A DNA stretch of 64,000 bases from a bacterium. Its GTDB lineage: Bacteria > Electryoneota > Electryoneia > Electryoneales > Electryoneaceae. Made by a program: the position numbers and the translations under genes. The notes under the pieces were generated by a model that had not been told where the DNA came from, searched no databases, and worked only from the letters and a program-made list of their open reading frames with translations. The stretch is taken from the NCBI GenBank assembly GCA_020444425.1, contig JAHLLB010000003.1, positions 105,126 to 169,125 of the forward strand. Direction: 5' to 3'. Shown one piece after another: positions 31,617 through 40,178 of this stretch (position 1 is its first letter; each line of letters starts with the position of its first letter).

Positions 31617-33125
31617 GTGGCGACAGGGAATCCGGCAGTGAAGGAGAAGAAGGGCGTAATTGCCCAATTGGGGAGTCTGACCCCGAACTTCTGGGTCGTC
31701 AACTGGCTGGAGGCGAATGAACGGCTGGCGTTCTTCGGAGCGCGCGCGATCCTGCCTCTCTATATGGTATACGCGATCGCCGAGAGTGGATTGGGCCTGT
31801 CGTTCACGGAGAAGGGTGTCATTTACTTCGTCTGGGCGCTGGTACAGACTTTGATCCCGATGGTGTCTGGCGGGTTTACCGACCAATACGGCTACAAGAA
31901 AAGCCTGTATGTGGCGTACACCATCAACATTGCTGGTTACCTGATGTTCGCGATTGCCCCGAGCCTGCCGATCCCGACGTTCTGGGCGACGTTGATGGCG
32001 GCCTGTCTTGTTGGTCTCGGCACGGCGATCTTCAAGCCGCCGGTGCAGGGCACGATCGCCAAGATGACGACGACGGAAAACAGCTCGGTTGCGTGGGGCT
32101 TCTTCTACTGGATGGTGAACGTCGGCGGATTCCTCGCTCCGATGGCTGCTGCGATGCTGCGTGGTGAAACCAATTGGTCTTTGGTTTTTTACGCTGCCGC
32201 AGGTGTGACCGCGTTCAACTTCATCCCGACGCTCTTTTTCTACCGTGAACCGGATATCGATCCGAACAAACCGCGCCGGACAGTTGGGGAGACGTTCCTC
32301 GAAACCATCACCACGCTGAAGGACAAGAATTTCCTCATCTTCCTGCTCATCTTCTCAGGCTTCTGGTTCATGTTCATGCAGCTGTGGGATCTGCTGCCGA
32401 ACTTCATTGACGAGTGGGTGGACAGCCGGTCGATGGGTGCCCTGCTGTCAAACATCAGCGAAGGCTGGGTGCTTGAAAGCGGGATGGTCAAACCGGAGAT
32501 GTTGATCAACATCGACGCTGCGGCGATCATCCTGTTCATGATCCCGATCGCATGGTTGACCGGTAAGTTTCACCCGATGGTGGCGTTGATCGGTGGTATG
32601 GTGATCAGCCTTGTCGGTTTCTTCGGGGCTGGTTTCTTCAACACGGGCTGGATGGTGGCGCTGTTCATCTTCATCTTTGCGTTGGGTGAAATGGCGTGTA
32701 GCCCGAAGTTCAGTGAATACATCGGCCTGACTGCACCACCGGATAAGAAAGCGCTGTACATGGGGTATTCGAACATCCCGTTCGCGATCGGCTGGTCGCT
32801 GGGCAACCTGCTCTCCGGCCCGATGTATGAATCACTCGGAAGCCAGGCGAACTTCGCGCGGCGCTACATGATCGAGGAGCTGGGGTTGGCGCGGGACATG
32901 GTGGAGTCGATCGAGCCGACGAATCTGATGACGACGCTGGCGTCTCATCTGCCGGGCAATCCGACGGTGCTGGAGGCGACCAACGTTCTCTGGAACCAGT
33001 ACAATCCGTGGTTGGTGTGGTCGGTGTTGACCGGAATTGGCTTCCTCTCCACGGCTGGGATGGTGCTGTATTACATCAAGACGCGCAAGACGGGGATTTC
33101 GTCGGTGCATCAGCCGCAGAGCTAA
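31617..33125 (+). CDS. POT/PTR2-family proton-coupled peptide transporter
   Basis: The 502-residue protein has about 12 membrane segments and the POT signature E-x-x-E-R followed by an aromatic-Gly pattern (EANERLAFFGARAIL), which in family members binds the coupling proton. The segment GLGTAIFKPPVQGTIAKM matches the second POT motif region. Likely substrates are di- or tripeptides, though POT proteins also move other solutes. The start is a GTG with GGGAGG upstream. Terminators flank the gene on both sides, so it is its own unit. Confidence 0.85.
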   Translation: MATGNPAVKEKKGVIAQLGSLTPNFWVVNWLEANERLAFFGARAILPLYMVYAIAESGLGLSFTEKGVIYFVWALVQTLIPMVSGGFTDQYGYKKSLYVAYTINIAGYLMFAIAPSLPIPTFWATLMAACLVGLGTAIFKPPVQGTIAKMTTTENSSVAWGFFYWMVNVGGFLAPMAAAMLRGETNWSLVFYAAAGVTAFNFIPTLFFYREPDIDPNKPRRTVGETFLETITTLKDKNFLIFLLIFSGFWFMFMQLWDLLPNFIDEWVDSRSMGALLSNISEGWVLESGMVKPEMLINIDAAAIILFMIPIAWLTGKFHPMVALIGGMVISLVGFFGAGFFNTGWMVALFIFIFALGEMACSPKFSEYIGLTAPPDKKALYMGYSNIPFAIGWSLGNLLSGPMYESLGSQANFARRYMIEELGLARDMVESIEPTNLMTTLASHLPGNPTVLEATNVLWNQYNPWLVWSVLTGIGFLSTAGMVLYYIKTRKTGISSVHQPQS

Positions 33126-33151
33126 ACAGCTGCATTCAGACGGTAGCAACA

Positions 33152-33187
33152 AAAACGCGGACAGCGCTCAGGCTCTGTCCGCGTTTT
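33152..33187. terminator. Bidirectional terminator between convergent genes
   Basis: AAAACGCGGACAG (33152-33164) pairs perfectly with CTGTCCGCGTTTT (33175-33187), 13 bp. It can serve the transporter on the plus strand and the DUF6249-like gene on the minus strand. Confidence 0.93.
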
Positions 33188-33257
33188 ATGATGATCAGGA
33201 CGTCAGATCGCATGGCTTTTGGATACAGGGCCGCGTTCTCTGACAACCTGTGGTTGA

Positions 33258-33698
33258 TCACAGGCTGCCTTGCGACGATTCCCCGTTGTCCGCAGGTGTC
33301 GCAGGTGCTGGATCGGGCGACTTCCACATGGTCGATTGACGGACGGTATCCTCTTCGCTCTGCCGCCGTACGCCAATAAACCGCGACGCAAACAGTCCGG
33401 CACCGATCATGAACAGGACGAGTCCGAATCCGAGGGCTTCGTTGTCATAGCCGCCCGAAATTGCGAAGATGAGGATCAGGGCGAGGCCGAAGCCGAGCAG
33501 CACGAGCGGCCAGGCGAACGGGTACTGCGGGCGTGGCTTCTTCATCGGGACGTCGTAGCCCTTTTCAATCGCAGCCAGCTTGGCTTCGTGGTCGAGTTTG
33601 CGAACCCGGTAGAAGCGTTCAAGCAAAAACACGAGCACCACGGCAGTTGCGATGATGGACGTGATCGGTACAAGCAGCGCAACGAGCAGATAATCCAT
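33258..33698 (-). CDS. DUF6249-like small membrane protein
   Basis: The 146-residue protein has an N-terminal membrane segment (about 3-25) and a linker containing KLAAIEKGYDVP, the hallmark of the DUF6249 family. Two further membrane helices follow (about 62-80 and 88-107), then a polar Ser/Pro/Glu-rich tail. The start was chosen because GAGGACAT lies before ATG 33698 on the minus strand; the open frame extends much further but into antisense of the sigma-factor gene. In many genomes such proteins lie next to ECF sigma/anti-sigma genes, and a sigma factor is divergent here. Function unknown. Confidence 0.75.
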   Translation of the reverse strand: MDYLLVALLVPITSIIATAVVLVFLLERFYRVRKLDHEAKLAAIEKGYDVPMKKPRPQYPFAWPLVLLGFGLALILIFAISGGYDNEALGFGLVLFMIGAGLFASRFIGVRRQSEEDTVRQSTMWKSPDPAPATPADNGESSQGSL

Positions 33699-33906
33699 TT
33701 CGATGTCCTCCAAACTGGGACGGGTTGTTCTTCGTTTCGCCCATAGGACGATGCAGCGTGAATTTAGGTTACTCAGCGATAAAGCAGGGGAGACCGAGGC
33801 AGCTCCACGGGGGAGCCGGGTTGTAACCGCGGGATTGGGTGTGTCGTCCCACGGGTGAATGCGAAACATCCGGGTGCAGGTTGACCCGGAGAACGAGGGT
33901 CCTGGA

Positions 33907-34584
33907 ATGTCAATGGGCAGAACGAGCGCGAGCGTTTCGTACTTTGCCTCGGGGACGACGGCGGGCGAAGCTTTAGTACGCCGCCCCGTCACGCACCGGA
34001 GGGAAGTGCCGCTGGACGAGGATCTGCTCATACGAAAGGCCCGTTCCGGCAACCAGGAGGCGTTCACGCGTCTGGTTGACCAGCATGCGCCTGTCATCTG
34101 GACGGTGATCAACCGGATGACGAGCGACGGGGAACTGGCAAAGGACTTGTTCCAGGAGACGGTGATCCGTTTCTGGAAGGGGCTGTCTGGATTCCAGGGC
34201 GCGAGCAAGCTTTCGACGTGGCTGTACCGGATTGCGTACCGAGTTTGTCTTGATTCACTCGATTCGGCGAACACGCGGATGATGACAAGCCTGGACGAAC
34301 GAGTCGAAGCGACAGGCTTCGAAGTGGACGATGAATCCCGGTCGGGACACAAATTCGAAGATCAGATCGCCGCGTCGGATGCGGTGAGCAAGGCGATGAA
34401 CCGGTTGCGTCCCGAGTGGAAGATGATGGTGATGATGTATTATTGGCGTGAGTTCAGTGTGGAGGAGGTTGCCGAAATCACCGGTCGTCCGGTGAACACG
34501 GTGAAAGTGTACCTGCACCGCGCCCGTGCCGAGTTGCGGCAGGTGTTGGAAGACGGTGGCTATCCTTCGGAGGGCTACGCATGA
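33907..34584 (+). CDS. RNA polymerase ECF-type sigma factor
   Basis: This 225-residue sigma-70-family factor has region 2 (DLLIRKARSGNQEAFTRLV, then DLFQETVIRFWKGL, STWLYRIAYRVCLD) and region 4 (FSVEEVAEITGRPVNTVKVYLHRARAEL). It also has an N-terminal extension of about 35 residues without clear function. ATG 33907 is preceded by GAGGG at good spacing; an in-frame ATG at 33859 is possible. The stop overlaps the start of the next gene, the normal layout of a sigma/anti-sigma pair. Confidence 0.92.
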   Translation: MSMGRTSASVSYFASGTTAGEALVRRPVTHRREVPLDEDLLIRKARSGNQEAFTRLVDQHAPVIWTVINRMTSDGELAKDLFQETVIRFWKGLSGFQGASKLSTWLYRIAYRVCLDSLDSANTRMMTSLDERVEATGFEVDDESRSGHKFEDQIAASDAVSKAMNRLRPEWKMMVMMYYWREFSVEEVAEITGRPVNTVKVYLHRARAELRQVLEDGGYPSEGYA

Positions 34585-35075
34585 TGGTTGAGAGAGATCC
34601 ATTGGAATACAGCGAATACCTCGATATGCTTCCGGCGTATCGGGCGGGCACGTTGAGCCCGGTACAGGCTCACCGGCTGTCCAGGTTGCTGGAGGAAGAC
34701 CCGATCTTCCGCAAGGAGGCGGAGCGGGATCTGCTGATCAGCTCTGCCCTTAGCAACCTTGAGGTTCCGCCGATGCCTCGGAATCTGGTGGAATCAAGTG
34801 TGCAGGCGGCGGTGGGTGAGACGGAACCGACACGTTGGTTCTCGCTTGATTCGCTGCTTATCGCGCTTGGTATCGGGGTTGCGGGTGCGGGCGGCGCACA
34901 TTTTCTCACGTCACGAGTCGAATTCTTTGACCAGCTCGGAGATTGGATCGCCTCGGTGACGGCAATGGTGCTCGCCGGAGAGATCGATACCATGCTCGGG
35001 GTAGTGCTTATGGTCTCCGTCGGAGCTCTCGCTTTGGTCGGATTTGGCGCATCCAAGTTATTCCGTTCGGAGTAA
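34581..35075 (+). CDS. Candidate membrane anti-sigma factor lacking zinc ligands
   Basis: The 164-residue protein overlaps the sigma-factor stop (ATGA). Residues 14-50 (YLDMLPAYRAGTLSPVQ, then HRLSRLLEEDPIFRKEAERD) follow the helical pattern of the anti-sigma domain, but the His-x3-Cys-x2-Cys zinc motif is absent. The C-terminal half has two hydrophobic segments (about 88-108 and 138-158). Gene order and topology support an anti-sigma role; the domain match is weak. Confidence 0.65.
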   Translation: MMVERDPLEYSEYLDMLPAYRAGTLSPVQAHRLSRLLEEDPIFRKEAERDLLISSALSNLEVPPMPRNLVESSVQAAVGETEPTRWFSLDSLLIALGIGVAGAGGAHFLTSRVEFFDQLGDWIASVTAMVLAGEIDTMLGVVLMVSVGALALVGFGASKLFRSE

Positions 35076-35115
35076 AGTAAGATATAGTTAGTAAATACAA
35101 GAATTTTCGGAGAAT

Positions 35116-35150
35116 TCGCCGGAGAGAAATGATCTTCGGCGATTTTTCTT
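35116..35150 (+). terminator. Intrinsic terminator after the sigma/anti-sigma pair
   Basis: TCGCCGGAGA (35116-35125) pairs with TCTTCGGCGA (35133-35142), one G-U pair, followed by TTTTTCTTT. Confidence 0.87.
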
Positions 35151-35436
35151 TCGCCTCTAGCGTAGGCTAACTGGATGCTTATATTGCGGCGCGTATCTCG
35201 GGCGTGCCGGGGTTATCGACACGCCCGCTGTTTTGTGAAACGGGCACAAGCAAGTCTCATCGAACAAATAGAAATCTCCGAAGTAATTTCAGCTTCTCGA
35301 GGTTTCCCGTTTGATGGAACTCATTGAATCTCTATATTAAGAGATCTTGGTTAGGACGCAACCCGCAAGAAATTGGTTGCTTAAGTGGAACGGGACCCCA
35401 CAACGATCAGAGGGTCCGGGTGATGGAGGACACAGG
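35151..35436 (+). promoter_or_regulatory. Pilin leader: candidate promoter and structured 5' untranslated region
   Basis: This non-coding stretch first holds a hairpin, CGGGCGTG/CACGCCCG, at about 35200-35228. A good sigma-70-like promoter follows: TTGATG (35311-35316), 16 bases, TATATT (35333-35338). Transcription would start near 35345, leaving a leader of about 90 bases. The leader contains a GGACCC/GGGTCC hairpin just before a strong GGAGG site (35425-35429), placed to affect ribosome access. I checked for a cyclic-di-GMP riboswitch and did not find its conserved core. Confidence 0.5.
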
Positions 35437-35850
35437 ATGCAAGGCATGTTGAAGAAAAACCGCAAGGGCTTCACGCTCATCGAGATCCTGATCGTGGTTG
35501 TTATCGTCGCGATCCTCGCTGCGATCTCCGTTCCGATTTACTTGGATTACGTCGCTGGCGCCCGTGCGTCGGACGCTCAGTCCCAGATCGGTGCGATTTA
35601 CAATGCGGCCAAGATGTACAAGCAGGACACCGAGATGTGGCCGGCTGACGTGCAGGAATTGGAAGACCGTGGGTACCTTACGATTGATGAGTCCGTGAAA
35701 TTGAAGTGGAACTTCGACATCACGGAGGAACAGCTCACGGCAACCTCGACGGATGAGATGGCCGGTGGTTCGGGTAAGGAAGTGCGGTACGACATTCTGC
35801 AAGGCAAGTTTTTCGGGTATGGTCTCCCGAATGATGACGGCGACAATTGA
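35437..35850 (+). CDS. Major type IV pilin (prepilin)
   Basis: The 137-residue prepilin has a short basic leader ending in Gly (KKNRKG) cut by PilD, then mature FTLIEILIVVVIVAILAAIS with the required Glu5. The soluble part starts VPIYLDYVAGARASDAQ and includes YKQDTEMWPADVQELEDRGY, as in PilE/GspG-like pilins. No disulfide pair is present. GGAGG lies 7 bases before the ATG and the gene has its own promoter and a partial terminator after it, which suits a highly expressed subunit. It is the first gene of the pilus locus. Confidence 0.9.
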   Translation: MQGMLKKNRKGFTLIEILIVVVIVAILAAISVPIYLDYVAGARASDAQSQIGAIYNAAKMYKQDTEMWPADVQELEDRGYLTIDESVKLKWNFDITEEQLTATSTDEMAGGSGKEVRYDILQGKFFGYGLPNDDGDN

Positions 35851-35880
35851 TCGTCGTTGGATGTGATGTGTTTCGGACAT

Positions 35881-35906
35881 TGCCCCCGTGCTCTGTCACG
35901 GGGGCA
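35881..35906 (+). terminator. Attenuator-like hairpin between pilin and pilT
   Basis: TGCCCCCGTG (35881-35890) pairs perfectly with CACGGGGGCA (35897-35906), loop CTCTGT. It is followed by GTCCGCTTGTTGTT rather than a clean T-run. It would let most transcripts end after the pilin gene while some continue into pilT, and would protect the 3' end of the pilin mRNA. Confidence 0.6.
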
Positions 35907-35952
35907 GTCCGCTTGTTGTTAGTCACGGGCAACTTTGATTTGTGAGGAAGTC

Positions 35953-37008
35953 GTGAAGATTCCAGACCTGCTGCGGTTCTCAGTGAGTAACGGTGCATCT
36001 GACTTGCACCTGTCGTCAGGATCGATTCCGATGATCCGGATTCACGGGTCGCTGCAGAAGCTCGATCTTCCCCGTTCGGAAAACGACGAACTGCGCGCTT
36101 CGATTTTAGAGATTCTCAACGAGGAGCAGATTGAGCGCCTCGAAGAGATGAAAGAGATCGACCTCAGTTACAAGCTGGAAGGGCTTGCGCGGTTCCGCGT
36201 TAACGTTTTCGAGCAAATTGAAGGGATTGGCGGAGTATTCCGTACGATTCCCGAAGAGATTCGCAGTTTTGAAGAATTGGGCCTTCCGGAAACGCTTCGT
36301 GATTTGTCGATGCGCGACCGCGGGCTCGTGTTGCTCACAGGCCCGACAGGTTCGGGCAAGAGCACGACGCTTGCGACGATGATCGACCAGATCAACGAGA
36401 GCAAGCAGGTTCACATTATTACGATTGAAGATCCTGTCGAGTTCTTCCATTCTTCGAAGAGCTGCATGATCAACCAGCGTGAGCTTGGGGCGAGTACCCA
36501 CAGCTTCGCGAACGCGTTGCGTTCAGCGCTGCGTGAAGACCCGGATGTGATTCTGGTCGGTGAAATGCGCGACCTGGAAACGATTTCGCTGGCGTTGACC
36601 GCCGCGGAAACGGGTCACCTGGTGTTGGCCACGTTGCACACCAGCGGCGCGGCGAAGACAATTGACCGTATCATCGACATCTTCCCGGCGTCTCAGAAGA
36701 CGCAGGTCCGGTCGATGTTGGCGGAATCGCTGCAGGCGGTTGTGCAGCAGAAGCTGTTGCCGGTCAAGGGTGGAAACGGTCGAGTTGTTGCCACGGAGGT
36801 GATGGTGGCGAACACGGCGGTCCGTAACCTCATTCGTGAGGACAAGATTTACCAGATTCCGTCTGTGGTTCAGTCCGGCGGTAAGGAAGGCATGCACTCG
36901 CTGGATCAGGATCTGCAGCGTCTTCTGCACCAGGGCAAGATTGACCGTGAGACGGCGGCGTTTGTCGCGGACAACCCGAAGCTGTTCGCTGTCGATTTGT
37001 CGGCGTAA
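35953..37008 (+). CDS. pilT: Type IV pilus retraction ATPase
   Basis: This 351-residue hexameric ATPase disassembles the pilus and powers twitching and DNA uptake. It has Walker A GPTGSGKST (130-138), the Asp box ITIEDPVEF, Walker B in PDVILVGEMRD, the His box AAETGHLVLATLHT and the retraction signature AVRNLIRED near residues 289-297, which separates PilT from PilB. The start is GTG 35953 with GAGGA just upstream. It follows the pilin across a partial terminator. Confidence 0.95.
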   Translation: MKIPDLLRFSVSNGASDLHLSSGSIPMIRIHGSLQKLDLPRSENDELRASILEILNEEQIERLEEMKEIDLSYKLEGLARFRVNVFEQIEGIGGVFRTIPEEIRSFEELGLPETLRDLSMRDRGLVLLTGPTGSGKSTTLATMIDQINESKQVHIITIEDPVEFFHSSKSCMINQRELGASTHSFANALRSALREDPDVILVGEMRDLETISLALTAAETGHLVLATLHTSGAAKTIDRIIDIFPASQKTQVRSMLAESLQAVVQQKLLPVKGGNGRVVATEVMVANTAVRNLIREDKIYQIPSVVQSGGKEGMHSLDQDLQRLLHQGKIDRETAAFVADNPKLFAVDLSA

Positions 37009-37152
37009 CGCACCTGAATTTGAGAGTTCTACCCTGCTCTCGAGGGGAGTCTTCGCGGGCAGGGATGAAGCGCATCGCATTGTTTTTTTTGCGATGTTGT
37101 AAAGTTGGCTGGACGCCGCACGACGGATCACAAGTACCAGCACGGAGGCGTC

Positions 37153-37677
37153 ATGCATCTGCACTTCTTACGACGTTGGCTTCGCCGGCCGAATGGCAGG
37201 CGGCGCGGGATGACCATGATCGAGCTGGTTGTCGGTCTTGTGGTTGTCGGGACCGCTGCCGTGGGCACGTCGATTGCCGTGTTCAACGCCTACGGTCAAC
37301 TTCAGCGCCAGCGTCACCGCCTGATTGCCAACCAGCACCTGCGTGCGGAAGTGGAATACTGGCAGGGCCGGATTCACTCCGCGATGCCCACGGCACAGCA
37401 GATGAATAACACGATGGAACCGCGTATTGTCGTGATTGATGAGCGCGATCCGACCACGGACGATGATGATCTCCTCGCGGAAGTGAAGCGTCTGCCAATC
37501 CGGTCACACATCCTGGTTAATACATCAACCCAGTTGCAGAATTACTGGGAGATTCCGGTTACCATCAGGTACACGGAAACCAGTTGGGTACTTGGAGATC
37601 CAGACGTGGAATTGAAGTATGATCTCGTCGGGTACTGGCTTGAAGCCGAGCCGACCAATCGCCGGGGGGAAGACTAG
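37153..37677 (+). CDS. Type IV prepilin-like minor subunit 1
   Basis: The 174-residue protein has a long basic leader (about 19 residues, ending RRRG), then MTMIELVVGLVVVGTAAVG with Glu at mature position 5, the mark of PilD-processed pilins. The rest is mostly soluble, without a recognised subfamily; order suggests a PilV/PilW or GspI/J-like minor pilin. GGAGG precedes ATG 37153. It belongs to the row of minor pilins before the pilMNOPQ genes. Confidence 0.8.
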   Translation: MHLHFLRRWLRRPNGRRRGMTMIELVVGLVVVGTAAVGTSIAVFNAYGQLQRQRHRLIANQHLRAEVEYWQGRIHSAMPTAQQMNNTMEPRIVVIDERDPTTDDDDLLAEVKRLPIRSHILVNTSTQLQNYWEIPVTIRYTETSWVLGDPDVELKYDLVGYWLEAEPTNRRGED

Positions 37678-37747
37678 AGCGACCCAGGTCTGATCCGGGC
37701 ATGTAGTTTGTGGACCTTTGGCACGGCGCGCGATGATGAGGTACAAG

Positions 37748-38410
37748 ATGATGCAACAGAAAAAACGACTTGGGTTTACGTTCATCGAGGTGTTGACGGT
37801 TATCGTCATCTCGGCGGGTCTCTTTCTCGGTTTCATCGTTTTACTCATCGACGTGACCGAGCAGATGCACATTTCTTGGCAGCTTCGTGAAGCGGAAGAC
37901 TGGGGCAACTGGTACGTCAACCAGTTTGTTGACAAGCTCCGCAATGGCTATGACGTTGATCTGACCCGCGAGACGCCGCCCTGCGAAGCGGAAGTGAAGT
38001 ACATCTCACCTTACGATTATTCCCTGCCTGACCTGCAGCGTGATATCGATACGTATGAGTTCGAGTACGATTTTGATACCGGTTTCCCGGTGCTTCGTAT
38101 CAATGAGCGTCAGACTCAATATGAGTTTTTCCCGCCGCCTGAAATGAATCCGGAAGACGAGTTCTTTGTTGACCCTGAGAGCTTTGAGATTCGAGTCGTT
38201 CGACGGCCTGACCTGCAGGATGCATATGTCGAGAGGTTTTCTCCGTATTATATGGAAATAGAGTTTCAACTCATGTACCGGCGTTACACCGGACGCCTGT
38301 TTGGTGGCAATGTTTATGAAAAGGTGCTGTCCTTTCAGGGGGCGGCCTATGTTACAAACGACAAGTGGCCAGTAATCAAGTCGCCGTTTGACGAACCGCA
38401 AGAAGACTAG
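37748..38410 (+). CDS. Type IV prepilin-like minor subunit 2
   Basis: The 220-residue protein starts with a basic leader ending QKKRLG, then FTFIEVLTVIVISAGLFLG, with Glu5 after the cleavage site. The soluble domain is rich in acidic and aromatic residues (for example YEFEYDFDTGFPVLRINE) and is probably a GspJ/PilW-like minor pilin. GAGG lies 6 bases before ATG 37748; earlier in-frame starts (37718, 37733, 37736) are possible but lack that spacing. Confidence 0.78.
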   Translation: MMQQKKRLGFTFIEVLTVIVISAGLFLGFIVLLIDVTEQMHISWQLREAEDWGNWYVNQFVDKLRNGYDVDLTRETPPCEAEVKYISPYDYSLPDLQRDIDTYEFEYDFDTGFPVLRINERQTQYEFFPPPEMNPEDEFFVDPESFEIRVVRRPDLQDAYVERFSPYYMEIEFQLMYRRYTGRLFGGNVYEKVLSFQGAAYVTNDKWPVIKSPFDEPQED

Positions 38411-38540
38411 TTGGCGAGGTGCCGCAATCGAATTAACCCACAGGCCGGTTCGGGGTGGCTTGTATCAGTGCGTGGGAATTCGTTAGCGGGTACGATAAAG
38501 TTTGATCCCCGTGCATGAGAATGCAGGAACGGAGGTCAAG

Positions 38541-40076
38541 ATGGTGAAGAAAGACCTGAAAAAGCGTAAGGGCAGCGTGCTGCTCTATTCCGTGGTGCTG
38601 ATGCTGGTGCTGGTGGTAACCGCCGGTGCGTTCATGAAGTGGGCTGCGGATGAGGCGTACCAGGCGAACTATGACCTGGCGCGTTCGCAGGCCTACTACA
38701 TCGCCCAGAAGGGTGCGATTGAGCAGGGCATGTCGCATCTGCGTTCGAAGAAGTATTACGAGCTGACTGCAGCGTCGGTTGACTTGCCGGATGGCCGTGA
38801 GATGGATTACGGTGATTTCCGTGGCAGGTATGAAGGTGCCGAGGTGCTGCAGCAGACGACGCTGTATGATCTGCAGGACTCGGAGTTCCTCAGAACCGGG
38901 GCTTGGGACGCGACCGCTGTTGGCGTTGTTGAGATGGAACAGCCCAACGGTGACAAGGTCGAGGTGAAGACCCGGTACACGTTGCGCAGCCAGATGCGGA
39001 CGTTTGCGAACTACATGTATCTCTCGGACATTGAAACGGCGGCTCCACCGGACAGTTCGGGCGATGACGTGATCTGGTTCTACACGGGCGACACGCTGTA
39101 TGGCCGTGTGCACTCCAACGACTACATCGGGATCAAGCAGTCGCCGGTGTTTTACGGTCCGGTGAGCACGTCCAAGGACGAGTTCCGCGAATACGCAGCC
39201 TCCGCGCACTTTGAGTATGAACCACAGTTCAACGTTCCGGAAGTGTACTTCCCGGAGCAGGCGGACGACATTCGCAACGGTGCCGCGAACCAGGGCAACT
39301 TCTTCTCGAGCAACAACAACACGTGGCTGTACCAGTTTGAAGGCAACAACGGTGGCTGGGACTGGTACAAGTGGGAACGCGGAACGGGCGTCGAACCGAA
39401 CGACAACAACGTCATCGACTTCGGCTACGTCGCGTATTCGTTGAACACGATCTGTTTCGTGGAAGGTGACCTGTACATCAAGGGCGAGCTGGTTCAGGGC
39501 AAGAGCACGATTTCCAGCGGCGGCCAGATGTACCTGATCGATAACGTAAAATACGCGGACGTATCGGTGGTCGCGCCGTCGATTCCGGACAATTCCCCGA
39601 ACATTCTGGGTCTGGTGAGTGAAAAGAACATCATCATCCGGAACAGTACTCGGAATGGCAAGGAAAATGGCGGCAACGACAACCCGAACGCGCCGCACGA
39701 TCAGGCGCATATCGTGATCACGGCGGGGTTGGTTGCGTTGGGTCAGTCGTTCACATTTGAACATCAGAACGACACGATTGAAGGGACCTGCAACGCAAAC
39801 AGCACCCCGCAGGAAGCGCCGTGGGATCACGGTTCCTATCTGTACACCGGTGGTCAGGATGAGCGCGGCTACATCTACATTCGCGGTGCGGTTGCGCAGC
39901 AGCGGCGTGGATATGTTCACCGCTCGAACTGTGGCGGCACGGGGTACGACAAGAGCTACGACTACGATTTCCGTTTGCAGACGAATCCTCCGCCGCTTTA
40001 CCTGGCGGCACAGGATGCGGATGGCAACATCTTCTTTGAAGTGACGAGTAGTTGGGCAGAATTTGTAACCGATTAA
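38541..40076 (+). CDS. PilX/GspK-like minor pilin with DUF4900-like domain, copy 1
   Basis: The 511-residue protein has a basic leader (KKRKG) and a hydrophobic helix GSVLLYSVVLMLVLVVTAGA that looks like a prepilin stem but lacks the usual Glu5, as in GspK/PilX tip pilins. The large body contains the pattern MYLSDIETAAPPDSS, then TGDTLYGRVHSNDYIGI and SPVFYGPVSTSKD, which resembles DUF4900. A conserved C-terminal block includes RGYVHRSNC and NPPPLYLAAQD. It is strongly similar along its length to the next gene. GGAGG lies before ATG 38541. Likely role: initiating or capping the pilus tip, perhaps adhesion. Confidence 0.75.
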   Translation: MVKKDLKKRKGSVLLYSVVLMLVLVVTAGAFMKWAADEAYQANYDLARSQAYYIAQKGAIEQGMSHLRSKKYYELTAASVDLPDGREMDYGDFRGRYEGAEVLQQTTLYDLQDSEFLRTGAWDATAVGVVEMEQPNGDKVEVKTRYTLRSQMRTFANYMYLSDIETAAPPDSSGDDVIWFYTGDTLYGRVHSNDYIGIKQSPVFYGPVSTSKDEFREYAASAHFEYEPQFNVPEVYFPEQADDIRNGAANQGNFFSSNNNTWLYQFEGNNGGWDWYKWERGTGVEPNDNNVIDFGYVAYSLNTICFVEGDLYIKGELVQGKSTISSGGQMYLIDNVKYADVSVVAPSIPDNSPNILGLVSEKNIIIRNSTRNGKENGGNDNPNAPHDQAHIVITAGLVALGQSFTFEHQNDTIEGTCNANSTPQEAPWDHGSYLYTGGQDERGYIYIRGAVAQQRRGYVHRSNCGGTGYDKSYDYDFRLQTNPPPLYLAAQDADGNIFFEVTSSWAEFVTD

Positions 40077-40178
40077 TTTGTAAAGGAGTACATAGCGAGT
40101 ATCCGAGTGGAGGGGATGGCCATCTCGGAGGGACGAGGGAGCGCCCGCTGGCGTTAAAGACAGGGAGCGGAGGCACGG

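Noticed and set aside
35340..35436. Possible cyclic-di-GMP riboswitch in the pilin leader
   Set aside because: GGACGCAA and a following hairpin recall the GEMM core, but the second conserved strand and the tetraloop receptor are not found.
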